Source of the DNA: Molossus alvarezi
Lineage: Eukaryota > Chordata > Mammalia > Chiroptera > Molossidae
Assembly (NCBI GenBank): GCA_037176705.1
Contig: CM073885.1
Coordinates: 166,522,290 to 166,586,289 of the forward strand
Direction of reading: 5' to 3'
Length of the DNA stretch: 64,000 nt
Part shown: piece by piece, positions 41,428 to 51,600 of the stretch
Layout: each line of letters opens with the position of its first letter
Numbering within the stretch: the first letter of the stretch is position 1
Made by a program: the position numbers and the translations under genes
Notes under the pieces: generated by a model
What the model was told of the DNA's origin: nothing
The model's database searches: none
The model's input: the letters and a program-made list of their open reading frames with translations, nothing else

Positions 41428-41658
41428 CTTTTTTACTCGAAAGAGACTGCTCTATTTATTCTGTGACATGAACATTTTTTCCTAGTACCTTCGGCTGCTG
41501 AGGCAGCAGCATGTTTAATTTATAACAACACAAACCTCTATGAGCAACACTTGAATCAAGTGCAGCTGAACTGGAACGTGGAAGATTTTTTCTTAACTTT
41601 TTTTTTAATGCACTAATCTTTAGTTGGATGAACACTAATGTATCATTGTGTTTTCAGC
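41428..41658 (+). other. ARL5B: ARL5B 3' UTR, proximal part before the provirus
   Basis: Sequence following the ARL5B stop up to the provirus junction. It ends in the 5 bp target site TCAGC (41654-41658). No AATAAA is seen here, so the ancestral 3' UTR presumably continued into what is now 48672 onwards. Confidence 0.7.
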
Positions 41659-42010
41659 TGTTGCGGTGAGGGTCTGCGAAATGAACAAAAAACACAAACA
41701 CATACAAAGACAGACAAGACTGCAGCCCCGAAGTCCTGCAGCTGTTTATTTTTATAGCCAAAGGGTTGCCATGGTCCCAGTTCCTATCAAGATAACTAAT
41801 CTATTTCCCCTGTTCAAAGGTCAGTGCTGCTCTTAAGAATATCTCATCCTTCCTGTTTGCAGGCAAGGAGGAGCGAGCCTGTGTGCAGGACTTCGCTCTG
41901 AATTGTTCTTAAGGATTGAGCAGCACTCCAAGGCATCTGTGTGCAGAATGTCCTTGTTAACCCTTGCGTGAGTCCATCCGTGTGCGGAATAAACTCACAT
42001 ACAATCTACA
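41659..42010 (-). repeat. Provirus 3' LTR
   Basis: 352 bp copy of the LTR at 48318-48671. By eye the two differ at about five bases and three small indels (a 4-base insertion and two single-base gaps). The combined TATA/AATAAA block is at 41745-41756 on the minus strand; a plus-strand AATAAA sits at 41988-41993. Confidence 0.93.
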
Positions 42011-42024
42011 TTTCCCCCTTTTTT
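42011..42024 (-). other. Polypurine tract
   Basis: On the minus strand an A-run, five G and AAA directly abut the 3' LTR, the expected position and composition for the plus-strand primer of reverse transcription. Confidence 0.85.
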
Positions 42025-42132
42025 ATTTTATTTGAGATGTTACATACTGTAAGGTTGACAGCATATTTTGGTTGTTGTTATCTACTGCTCGCTGCTGGGA
42101 CCATCGGCGGAAGACTAGAAAAGCAACAAACA

Positions 42133-42393
42133 AAATTAGCCCTTGCCGGTTTGGCTCAGCGGTTAGAGCGTCGGCCTGTGGTCCAGAGAGACCCAGGTTC
42201 GGTTCCTGCTAAGGGCCCGTACCTCGGTTGCAGTTTGTCCCCGGCCCTGGTTGGGTCGTGCGGGTGGCAGCCACTTGATGTGTCCCTTTCACATCGATGT
42301 TTCTCTCTCTCTTCCTCTCTCTCCCTCCCACTCTATCTGAACAAAAAATGGAAAAATGTCCTTGGGTGAGGATAAAAAAAATAAAATAAACAA
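42133..42393 (+). mobile_element. VES SINE nested in the provirus env
   Basis: Complete VES SINE starting GCCCTTGCCGG with its A-rich tail at the right. It is flanked by AAACAAAATTA on both sides (11 bp TSD). It interrupts the env membrane-anchor region, so it is younger than the provirus. Confidence 0.9.
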
Positions 42394-42950
42394 AATTATA
42401 AGTAAAACAATGGTATTACTAAGAATAGTGCCTATAAGAATCTTTGTCCAAAGGGATTTAAATTTGCTATTCCATCAGCCAAGCTTTCTAAAATATCACC
42501 TCCTGTGAGAGATGGCAAGTTGTTGCTATAAGTATTTGCAATTTCTTTCTCTAGAGCTAGAATTTCATTGGTTAGATTAGCATGACCTATTAATGTTCTC
42601 TTAATTTTATCCCAACCCTCTGATACACCAGTCACATTTTAACATAGATTTTGTGGATAGCACAGAAATCTGATCTCCCAACCACTCAACAGTTTGTTTT
42701 AAGTGTTGGATGTCCATTGCTATTTGAGAGTCCAATTCTTGTTATTGCCATAATAAATGTGAATCCCGATGCCAGTTCTGAACAAACTCTGCAGTTTGGA
42801 TGCCCTGATGTAGAGCCACTCCGGCAGCAGTAGCGGTAGCGGTTACAGCAGCAAGTCCAAGAATGGCAGCTATAATCAATCCGATGACTTGACGCCAAAG
42901 CTTTAAAATAGTGTCCACGACATGGTACAGGGCTGTAAGCCCAGCAGATT
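42394..42950 (-). pseudogene. env: env transmembrane-subunit remnants
   Basis: Degenerate TM coding sequence. An alanine-rich fusion-peptide-like stretch is readable around 42810-42890. Next come a heptad-type region interrupted by a stop, and the membrane-proximal ectodomain at 42432-42635 (GWDKIKRTLIGH, LESLADGIANLNPF), each in a different frame. The hydrophobic anchor just left of 42432 is cut by a VES SINE at 42133-42393; the cytoplasmic tail continues at about 42050-42132. Several stops and shifts make the TM non-functional. Confidence 0.8.
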
Positions 42951-43054
42951 CACTTCATGGTCTTGTAAAATTAACAAGCAACCAAAGTTCTTTTCTGGAT
43001 CTGGTGATTAAAAGGCTGTCTGGTGTCTAATTAAACGCATTCCACCATGATAAA

Positions 43055-44170
43055 TTAATGCATTGGAGAAATTGGCAATTCCGGCAATGAGTTTCTCCAT
43101 TGCTTTTGTTCCTTGTCCACTCTCCAGCAACCAGTAGATAAGGGTAGGGTACACAGGCGACCCCAATAGGAGCCATTAGTATGTAAGTTGACAAAAAAAG
43201 GACTACTAGAAAGATTTAATGACATTTTACTTATCCATGCATGGATCGGCTCTCCTACAAACACAAGTTTCCATATGTGGCCCTGGCTTTTGGGATGACC
43301 TTGAAGGTGAGGCATGGGAGGAGTAAGACCGCTTTCCTGCCAAATTACAGTTTCATTTCCTTGGCCCAACAGACTCTGACCATGTCTGTGCCAATATAGA
43401 TTATGCTTAGAGAATTTTCCCTGAAATTGTCCATGGGGACTCCAATCAGTAATAACAATTCCAGTGTCAGTGTCATTTAGTAGGACAGAGGGATTATGAC
43501 CCCGGCAGGCAGTCCATTCTAAACGCTGAAATCCTGGCTCTAATTGTGGCAGAGGGCATAAAGTTAAATAACTTTCCAAGTCAGAAGTAATAGCCTGATT
43601 CGTGTTCACCTTAAATCCTTTTACTGACAACATGACAATAGAAGAGGCGAAGGTAGAGTGGTTGTAACGAAGACCCCAAGCCTCATGTGAAGGTTTCAAG
43701 CAAAACTTACGACCAATGCATATAGGGTATCCTACTACTAACATCAGTGTGCAGAATGGAGGGATGAGTAGCCATCCTCTGCAGGAAGGAACGGGAAATA
43801 TGAAAGTGTTACTAGTACAGACAGGGATTTCAGCTTCTCCCCAAGCCACCCCTCGTATCAGAGGGAGGTATGGAATATAAGCCCAGTAGGAATAGGGAGT
43901 AGTTGAGACTATACTTACCTGACATGTGATAACGGCCATCATTGCCAGCAAAATATTAGTTGGTGTTTGCAGCTGGTTCAGACGGCGAAGCGCATTCTCA
44001 GCTTCCTGGGTCAGTTTCCTCAGTTGACCCCATGTAGGGAGCTTGGCTTGCTGGGTTCCCACCATAGTGGTATGGTTTGTGCTCATTTGGAAGAAAGCAC
44101 GGAACAGCATGTCGCCCACGGGCTGAGAGTTGCTCATTACCTCCACTTTAACCGGCGGGTGGGTAGCCAC
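43055..44170 (-). pseudogene. env: env surface-subunit frame (SU-only, truncated before TM)
   Basis: The longest open frame in the provirus, 371 codons; the first ATG is at 44137, giving 360 residues. It starts with a cytosolic leader containing a WGQLRKLTQEAE motif like that of HERV-K/JSRV Env, then a hydrophobic signal segment (NILLAMMAVITCQVSIV). The mature SU follows with YSYWAYIPYLPLIRGV, many Cys, and several N-glycosylation sequons (for example NHS, NDT, NET, NLS, NGS). It stops before the cleavage site, fusion peptide and TM subunit, all of which lie in other frames. If translated it would be a secreted, unanchored SU; no evidence of expression can be seen. Confidence 0.85.
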
Positions 44171-44203
44171 TCAAGCTTCCCCTGTGGAAATATAAGCAAA
44201 TCC

Positions 44204-44821
44204 TCACCCCAAATGCAGAAGTTCTCCCTCTCTCCAGGCTCCATCTAGTGTCTTGTACCAGTTAGGGCGAGCCAAGCCTTTATCTGTGAACATTGTTTGC
44301 TCTTCTGCAAAATGTTTTTCTGCCACAGTCATGCCAATTTGATCCCAATAATTAAAAAAATTGAGAGTATATAATACTTTATGGAGAATATCTTTAGGTC
44401 TCACACCTCGTATTCCCCCTTTTTGTTTTTGTAAATAAGATCTTAGAGTGCAATCTGCACATTTGATGATGGCTTGTCCTTGACTGTTAAAAGGGATACC
44501 TGTACTATGTGAAATTTTGTATTTGTTCAAAAAGTCAGCGTATTTTTTAGAACAATAAGCCTGGCCATTATCGGTTTTAATGTGTTTTGTCTTCCCCATG
44601 ACTGCAAAGCAGATTAATAAATGAGAAATAACCAAGTCAGTTTTTTCATTAGACCTAGCAGACGCCCAATGGAAATGTGAATAAGTGTCAGTGGTATGAT
44701 GGACGTATTTTAACTTTCCAAAAGGTGCATATTGGACAACGTCCATTTGCCAAATTTGATTAACATCTCGACCCCGAGGATTCACTCCGGGGGTAGAGCA
44801 CATAAATTGTGAGGAGCACAA
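44204..44821 (-). pseudogene. pol: Integrase catalytic core, active-site Glu replaced
   Basis: About 205 codons of the DDE integrase core and C-terminal part. The first Asp is in WQMDVV and the second in KTDNGQAYC. The catalytic Glu, normally about 35 residues further in a GQAIVERAH-like motif, is Lys here (GQAIIKCAD; codon at 44462-44464), with neighbouring Arg and His also changed. The enzyme would be inactive even without the upstream frameshifts. Its end overlaps the env region, as is usual for the group. Confidence 0.88.
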
Positions 44822-44854
44822 ATATCACAGTTGCGAAGGATCTGTTTTGCTTGT

Positions 44855-45721
44855 TTATAGGTTAAATGATATATATTTTTTGAGCCCTGAAGCGTTAGTG
44901 TGATGTGAAGCATGTTCTTCAATAGCCTTTTTAACAGAGCCAATAAGTAACTTATCAGTATGTTGATTCCCCTGGCATAGGGGACCTGGCAAGTCTGAAT
45001 GAGATCGAATATGAGTAATAAACACTGGCATCCGTCTTTGGGTAATACATTGGAACAATATAGAAAATAACTTTTCTAAGGAGGAAGAGGGCACCAAAGG
45101 AAGAGACACTTGTGAAATTAACTGTGTGATCAGTACTGCATATTGAGAGTCAGAGACAATATTAACAGGTATCTGGGCATAGTCTTGTAAAACTAAACAA
45201 ATAGCCCATAATTCTGACTTTTGCACTGAATCCCACGGTGATTTTTGAACATTTGTTTGATTCTCAGTCCAATAGCCAGCATAACCTTTGCTGGTGGCAT
45301 CTGTAAAAATCATAGGTCCTTCTGCAGGAATATCAGAAATTGGGTTATAAGGTAAAATGGCATGTTCCTTAAGAAAACTGAATAGCTTTGTGGCGGGATA
45401 ATGATTGTCAAATTGACCTGGATATCCCACTAGGGCCAGCTGCCAGTTTTCATTGTTTTCTATTGCTCTTTGAATCTGTTTGTGCTGCAGGCGCGTAATT
45501 ACAGAACTTGGCTCCAACCCGGCCAGTTGACATAAGCGCCTCCGGCCTTCGTAGATAAGGTAAGCAATTTTGTCTAGGTAGGTAGTTAATTTTTTATTGA
45601 ATTTATTAGGCAAAAACAACCACTCTAAAACTTTGGCATCCTGTCCTAAGCAGGCGGTGGGAGAATGAGAGGCACGGAAGATATAGAGCTGCGCTGGCTT
45701 AGTAGGGTCATAAACGTCCAA
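44855..45721 (-). pseudogene. pol: RT connection, RNase H and integrase zinc-binding start (pol)
   Basis: Overlaps the RT frame by 14 nt in a different frame. The first half is RT connection; RNase H follows with its acidic residues visible in FTDATSKG, SELWAICL, IVSDSQYA and the late QHTDKLL. The end contains the two His of the integrase N-terminal HHCC zinc finger (HASHHTNA), then the frame closes. The matching CxxC appears in another frame around 44820-44850, so the finger is split by a frameshift. Confidence 0.87.
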
Positions 45722-46598
45722 CTGCTTCCGAAATTCTTTGCTCTCTAAACTCTATCTCTTTGAGAGCTTCTGGAGTCAAAGTTTGCGGACTGTGGAGGGC
45801 GGCATCTCCTTCTAATGTTGCAAAGAGATTTTGCAAAGCACTAGTAGGGATTCCTAAAGCAGGCCTCAGCCAGTTAATGTCTCCCAGTAATTTTTGGAAA
45901 TCACTTAAAGTAGTTAATTGATCTGTTCTGATATTGATTTTTTGTGGTTTTATCTGTCGCTCCCCAAGAGTATAGCCCAAATAATTAAAGGGAGGTTCTA
46001 ATTGTACTTTTTCAGGGACTATACATAAATTAAATTGCTGTGAAGCTTCTTTGAGCTCCTTATAGTAAAGATTTCTTTCAGTTAAGGTAGGAGCTGCTAG
46101 CAATATATCATCCATGTAATGATACAGAATAATTTGAGGATACTTCTCTCGTAAGGGCTGTAAAGCTCTGCCCACAAATTCTTGACACAAAGTAGGACTG
46201 TTAATCATTCCTTGGGGTAAAACCCTCCATTGATAACGTTCAGTAGGCCTGCTGTTGTTATACTCAGGGATAGTAAAGGCAAATGTAGCTTTGTCCTGTT
46301 CTTGTAAAGGAATCGTGAAAAAACAATCTTTCAAATCAATGACTAAGATTTTGTAGGACTCAGGAATCATGGATGGCAATGGAAAGCCAGGCTGAAGAGG
46401 CCCCAGAGGTTCTATACATTTATTAACTTCCCTTAAATCTATTAGGTATCTCCATTTGCCACTCTTTTTCTTAATTACAAAAACAGGAGAGTTCCATGGA
46501 CATGTGGTAGGTTCTATATGACCATCCTCTAACTGTTGTTTCACTAGAAGTTTTAAAGCCTCGAGCTTTTCTTTTGTCAGAGGCCATGCTCCACCCAC
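45708..46598 (-). pseudogene. pol: Reverse transcriptase domain (pol), catalytic residues present
   Basis: About 296 codons of RT fingers, palm and thumb. Motifs in order: [29 protein letters not shown], the first catalytic Asp in [23 protein letters not shown] and YMDD with DILLA. The catalytic triad is thus intact. At the upstream side, about 46590, the N-terminal pol peptide is in a different frame, and at 45708-45721 another shift separates it from the connection and RNase H part. There is no native ATG, as expected for pol, which is made by frameshifting. Confidence 0.9.
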
Positions 46599-46653
46599 TG
46601 TAGTTCTTCAGTTAACCATTTGAGAGGGAGGGCTCGAGGTTGCGAAACAGTGG

Positions 46654-47304
46654 CTACAAGTTTTCCGAAGGCACAGGGTTAAAATTCACATTACGCATCA
46701 TGTTTTTTACTGATCGAGGCAAATGTGGTATCTGTAAAAATGCCCCAAATTGTTGTAATAAATCTCGGCCCCAGATATTTATCGGGACGTCCACTATGTA
46801 AAATTGAGTTTGGGCAGTTTGTCCATCAGGGCCAAAACACAATAATTTGTGTGTACTTTGAAATACCTGATTAGTGGATCCTAGTCCAGACAAAGTGACG
46901 GACACGGCTTGATAAGGCCACGAGGGTGGCCAAAACTTGAGTGCTATGATAGAAACATCAGCACCCGTGTCCACGAGGCCCTCAAATACGCTGTCTTGAA
47001 TAGTTAACTTCAGAGATGGGCGAGAGTCACTGATTAATGTTTCCCAAAAAACCTGTTTTCCTGTACTCCCCAAACCGCCCTGTCGGTCAACATTCTGAGT
47101 TTTAAAAGAATGATAAGGCAAGAGGAGCAGTTGAGCAATGCGTTCCCCAGCGGCTAAACTCCAGGCTTGTGATACTTGAGCCATAATTTTTATCTCTCCC
47201 TTGTAATCCGAATCAATAACCCCTGGATGGACTTGAAGGCCTCGGAGAACAGAACTACTCCTCCCTAGTAGCAGTCCAAGTATTTCTCCGGGAAGTGGCC
47301 CCAA
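46654..47304 (-). pseudogene. pro: dUTPase C-terminus and retroviral protease
   Basis: Continues the frame of the previous entry after one in-frame TGA. The first about 75 residues are dUTPase: LLLGRSSS, then GVIDSDYKGEI with the catalytic-motif Asp, and GERIAQLLLLP. The second half is an aspartic protease with the active-site triplet in LVDTGADVSIIA and the WGRDLLQQFGA region near the end. The protease segment itself has no stop, but its translation would depend on frames that are broken upstream. dUTPase in the pro frame is typical of betaretroviruses. Confidence 0.88.
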
Positions 47305-47316
47305 AACCCCAGTAGA

Positions 47317-47790
47317 TCATTTATAAACTCCTCCAGAGGGGGAGAGAGTGTAAGGTTGGCTTACAGGCAAACAGCCGCTGCCCTGCCCTTTATAGCTGCC
47401 CTCAGATCCTTCACCCGAATGATGGCTGGTGTTGCAGGCCATTGCTGACAGGGAATTGCAGAGACCCTGTATTCTGCTGGGGGCCCCAGGGTTGTGGGCC
47501 CCTCTGGGCGTTTCCTGACTGCGGGGTGTTTTTAGGAGCAGCAGGGTTAATCCAATTCCCATCTTTGTCCTTTTTGGAAAAACATTCATTAGCCCAGTGA
47601 TGGCCTTTTTACACTTAGGACAAAGGCCTGGAGGTTCTTTCTTAGTATCTTTAATTTCCACCTTTTTCTTTTTTCTATAATCCTTCCTGAAATGTCCTGG
47701 CTTTCCACAATTGTAACATGTTCCCTTATTATTAAGGGCTGAGGCTAAGGCAGTAGCGAAAACATTAGCATGATGCTCTGGGCCACCCAC
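47317..47790 (-). pseudogene. gag-pro: gag nucleocapsid and start of dUTPase, disrupted
   Basis: Begins with the end of capsid (GGPEHHANV, ATALASAL) and continues into nucleocapsid. The first zinc knuckle, CYNCGKPGHFRKDY, has Tyr where the final Cys belongs. The second starts CPKC, but the frame then shifts, so its His and last Cys lie in a neighbouring frame. The frame runs on into the dUTPase N-terminus (PYTLSPSGGVYK) and stops at a TGA at 47317-47319. The open frame has no canonical ATG near its start and is a reading-frame remnant. Confidence 0.85.
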
Positions 47791-47816
47791 TCCTGCACAG
47801 GCCCGTATATAATCAT

Positions 47817-48185
47817 CTAAGGAGGCACCTTCCCCTTTATGGGACTTAGTATACGCCTACATTCTGAATTTGCGTCCTCGAAAGCTAGAGACTGCAAAAC
47901 TATTCTAGCAGCTTCTCCTTGACCGATTCCTCTCATCACAGCATTTGTTAACCGAGATAAGAAATCAGTATATGGCTCCCTAGGACCTTGCATAGTTATC
48001 ACTACCTGCTTCCATTCCTTCAAGTTAAATTGTACTTTATATTGGCTAGCAAACCAGTAACATTTCTGATTTATATGCTTAAATAATTTCTTAAAGCGCT
48101 TGTCAGTTGCTTCAACTCCAGTGGAGTGCGACAAACCTTTGAGGAGCTTTAAATACTCCTGTTCCATTGATGGGGAATTCCCCAT
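47817..48185 (-). pseudogene. gag: gag remnant: matrix N-terminus joined to capsid C-terminus
   Basis: A 122-codon frame starting at a true ATG. Residues 1 to about 63 look like betaretroviral matrix: Gly2 for myristoylation, then a helix-rich part ending near FNLKEWKQVV. From about residue 67 it is the capsid C-terminal domain, with the major homology region (QGPREPYTDFLSRL) and a LAFEDANSECRRIL helix. The rest of matrix, any p12-like region and the capsid N-terminal domain are missing, so a deletion of roughly 1 kb is inferred with its junction near 47990. The frame ends at 47817 by a shift; the expected continuation is in another frame. The protein could not build a capsid. Confidence 0.85.
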
Positions 48186-48297
48186 TTTTATCCCGAAAGT
48201 TCCCCTGTATATACTTTTCGTTCCGGGGTACTTACCCTTTCGGTTTCACTATCCCTTCTTTCCAACCGCAGGGAATTTCTCTGGTCCCATATTTCGG

Positions 48298-48315
48298 GTC
48301 CCTGTTCGGGCACCA
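48298..48315 (-). other. Primer-binding site, tRNA-Lys3 type
   Basis: Reads TGGTGCCCGAACAGGGAC on the minus strand, two bases inside the 5' LTR. This matches the Lys3 primer site used by MMTV and lentiviruses at 17 of 18 positions (T for C at position 4). Confidence 0.88.
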
Positions 48316-48317
48316 CA

Positions 48318-48671
48318 TGTTGCGGTGAGGGTCTGCGAAATGAACAAAAAACACAAACACATACAAAGACAGACAAGACTGCAGCCCCGAAGTCCTGCAG
48401 CTGTTTATTTTTATAGCCAAAGGGTTGCCATGGTCCCAGTTCCTATCAAGATAACTAATCTAACTATTTCCCCTACTCAAAGTCAGTGCTGCTCTTAAGA
48501 ATATCTCATCCTTCCTGTTTGCAGGCAAGGAGGAGCGAGCCTGTGTGCAGGACACGCTCTGAATTGTTCTTAAGGATTGAGCAGCACTCCAAGGCATCTG
48601 TGTGCAGAATGTCCTTGTTAACCCTTGCGTGAGTCCATCCGTGTGCGGAATAAACTCACATACAGCCTACA
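48318..48671 (-). repeat. Provirus 5' LTR
   Basis: 354 bp, TG...CA ends. On the minus strand a TATAAAAATAAA block (48404-48415) combines a TATA box with an overlapping AATAAA, as in many betaretroviral LTRs. On the plus strand it carries an AATAAA at 48649-48654. Confidence 0.93.
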
Positions 48672-51600
48672 TCAGCAACAGAGTTTTTCTGACTGCTTAT
48701 TCTAATTAGTGACTGCCTTGTAAGAAATGTTTATCATATGTTTAATGTTTTCTGAAGTATTGTAATAACTTTAATGACCAAGTTCTTTCATTTCTTGACT
48801 ACCCTTACCCCCAGCAGATAATTATTGGTTTGTCAAAGTGGTAGTGGAAGTCATCTGGTACTGCTTACAAACTTAACCAGCACTATGTATTTGCTCCTTC
48901 TATAAACCATTCATCTTTTGGACAGAACATCCTTTAGAGAAAGAAATCTGATATATAAGGAAGATTAAACACCATGAGAACTGCCTTTAAATGAGTGCAA
49001 TTCCCCTACATTATTGCAAGTCATAGAATAATTTTAAGTTACTGTTGGCATGGAAATTAAGTGGGTTATTTATCTAAAAACATTGAGTCTACATTTCTGC
49101 CTATAATATGGGATTACTTTTGGTTAAAAACTAATCAAGGGGAAATATTTATTTGAATGCCCTACATTTATGGTAAATATTTTGAATAAATCTGGTATTT
49201 TAAGGATGCCACATTATTCAATGCACATATAAATATTGGAAGTTATTAAAACATACCAGCACTAATATTAAAACCAGTCACTTGGAATATATTTTACTAT
49301 CAATTACAAAGAACTTTATTATCAGCCTAAAGTTCAACTATTCCATTTGCAAGGGACATCCCGTCTGCTTTAGGCAAAGCTAAAGCAGAGTGTACAGAGT
49401 TCATTTTATTACTTAAAATTTGAAATTGTGTCTGTAATAGAATTACCACCACCAGCACTATATTACTTTAAAAACCATATGGCTTTCTTTAAATCTGTGT
49501 GAAGTTGTAGTAGAATAAGCTTAAAACAATTGCCGTCTTTCTCATTATACCTCGTGTTCTAAAATCTTTTGCTGGAGTATAGGAAACTGCTGAATTTAAT
49601 CCTAGCTTTTAGAATAGTACTATGAGATTCAGAGTTAATACACTAACAACTTAATACATTTAAAAATAGGGGGGGGTCAATCTATCAAAAGTTTGTTTAT
49701 TGGATAGAATTAAAAAGTTTTCAAGGCCGTTGTCTAATATGAACAATCATCGGGTGGGGAACTTCCAGCCCGGGAGCCCTGGAAATCAGTACCAGCTAGC
49801 AGCACACGCCTCACCAAGTTAGCCTGACCAAACAACAGCGGGCTAATTTTTAAGTTGATAATTGTGTATGGCCCGAAAATGATATTATAAATATCCAAAT
49901 GGTCCTTGGCAGAAAAAAGCTTCCCCAACCCAATAGTGCATACCTTAAGGGGGAAGACAGGTATTATCATTTTAATCCTCTTTGTATGGCTTTGCTATAA
50001 TGAAAGGGATAAAATACGTACTTAGAGAACAATAATCCTTCATCTTTGCAGTATTTCTTGGGGGGGGGGTCAAAAGTAGGATTCAGTATTCTTAAGAATA
50101 TCAAAATACCTGTTCAAAAGTGGGTGTTTCAATTCAAATATTTTTTTATTTTAAGTTGGTTTAAATTTTGCTCTGTTTTCAGGTATATTTGATTTACTTT
50201 ATTTAGTCTAATGAATTTAGTTTAATATAATAGTTTTCTGATTTCTGTTTAGTGGTAGCACACCCAAAAACTGAAAAATGGCCACATAACAGTTTTTTGG
50301 ACTTTCGGAACTAGTTGTTTATTAACCTTGTTTTGAACCTTTGTCTTAGTGATTCTAGACCAGGATAAATTTTGTTGTTACTATAACCCCTAATCAAGAA
50401 CCTGAGAGAGAAGCAGACAAATCAGTGTGGATGCTTTGTGGTGTGTACGTACGTGGCAGTTAGACTAAGAGGAATTATGAAAATACTATTTACCCAAAGC
50501 ACACTTTGCCAGGGTTTTTCTCTTCGTTATATAGTTTAACTATAAATACTGACGATAGTTCTAACTCTGTCCTGAGAAAAAAACATATTAATACTCCTTT
50601 TTTTACTTTGAAATTTGTCGTCGTGTATCTAATAAGATTGGTTGGCTCAGTTTTCACTTATCAAATCATATGGTTATTTTTTATATTACCACATCAGCAT
50701 CATATTGAAAGTGAACAACTAACTAGTATAGAATCAACGTTGCTCTTTAATTTTTAAAATACAGTTTATTTTATTATCTAAATCCTTTTAAAAAACATTT
50801 TGTTTTGAATTAGAAATAATTTATGTTAGCTGTGTGTTGACAGTGAAAAATGGCATTCAGTGATTTTGTGCCAACAATTGGGAAGTTAAATTAAGAAATT
50901 CATGTAAGACTTTAAAAAAGTGTATTATAGGTTCTCAATAGATACTTTCTGTTACAGCAGTGTGGAAACTGATTACCCTTTACTCCAAGAAATGTTTTGA
51001 CCCAAGCATGTATCTAATGCTAAAGCAGTGATTCTGTCATTTATTGTAAATCACCAAACTATAAGATCTTGTCTGATGAAAAATGTAAATTTGTGATTAG
51101 TGCCTATATTCATATTTTGAGATGAGTTCTCAGTTTTGTACTATACCTATTTTTTGGAAGTCAGATTATCAGCTAATTAACAGTTATATAATTTGACTTT
51201 TTACCCTACCCTTCAACTTCTTAATTGCCTAGCAAAGTTTTTAGTAAACAGTGTAAAGCAAAGGACTCACCAGCATTAGTTTAGGGAGATTATTCTACAT
51301 TTTGCTTTTAATTTGAGTACAAAGAAACTAAATCTTATCTTTTAAATATGTTATAACTAAAATGTAATTGCTACCCTTAGAAGTTGAAATATGGCACTTT
51401 TCTTAAATATGAACATGTTGCGTTCATATTTTAACCCATCTCTTGAAGCCTATTTGAGCACTGTTTTAGAATTAACAGGCCCTTTTATATGGGAATATAC
51501 TGCACATTTTTATTGTTGGTATAATTTAATTTCTTAAAATCTGAAATAATATATATCTATAATCTATTAAAAACTGATTAAGTAGATAACTTTAGCTTTT

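Larger units (their letters stand above)
41659..48671 (-). mobile_element. Endogenous class II (betaretrovirus-like) provirus, defective, minus strand
   Basis: A 7.0 kb provirus flanked by TCAGC duplications (41654-41658 and 48672-48676). Reading on the minus strand the order is 5' LTR, tRNA-Lys3-type primer site, gag, dUTPase/protease, RT, RNase H, integrase, env, polypurine tract, 3' LTR. A dUTPase in the pro region, a YMDD reverse transcriptase and an Env resembling JSRV/HERV-K (HML) surface proteins place it in the betaretrovirus-like group. It is about 2 kb shorter than a complete member, partly through a gag deletion, and holds a nested VES SINE. No gene is intact. It is antisense to ARL5B, in the presumed 3' UTR. 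Confidence 0.93.
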
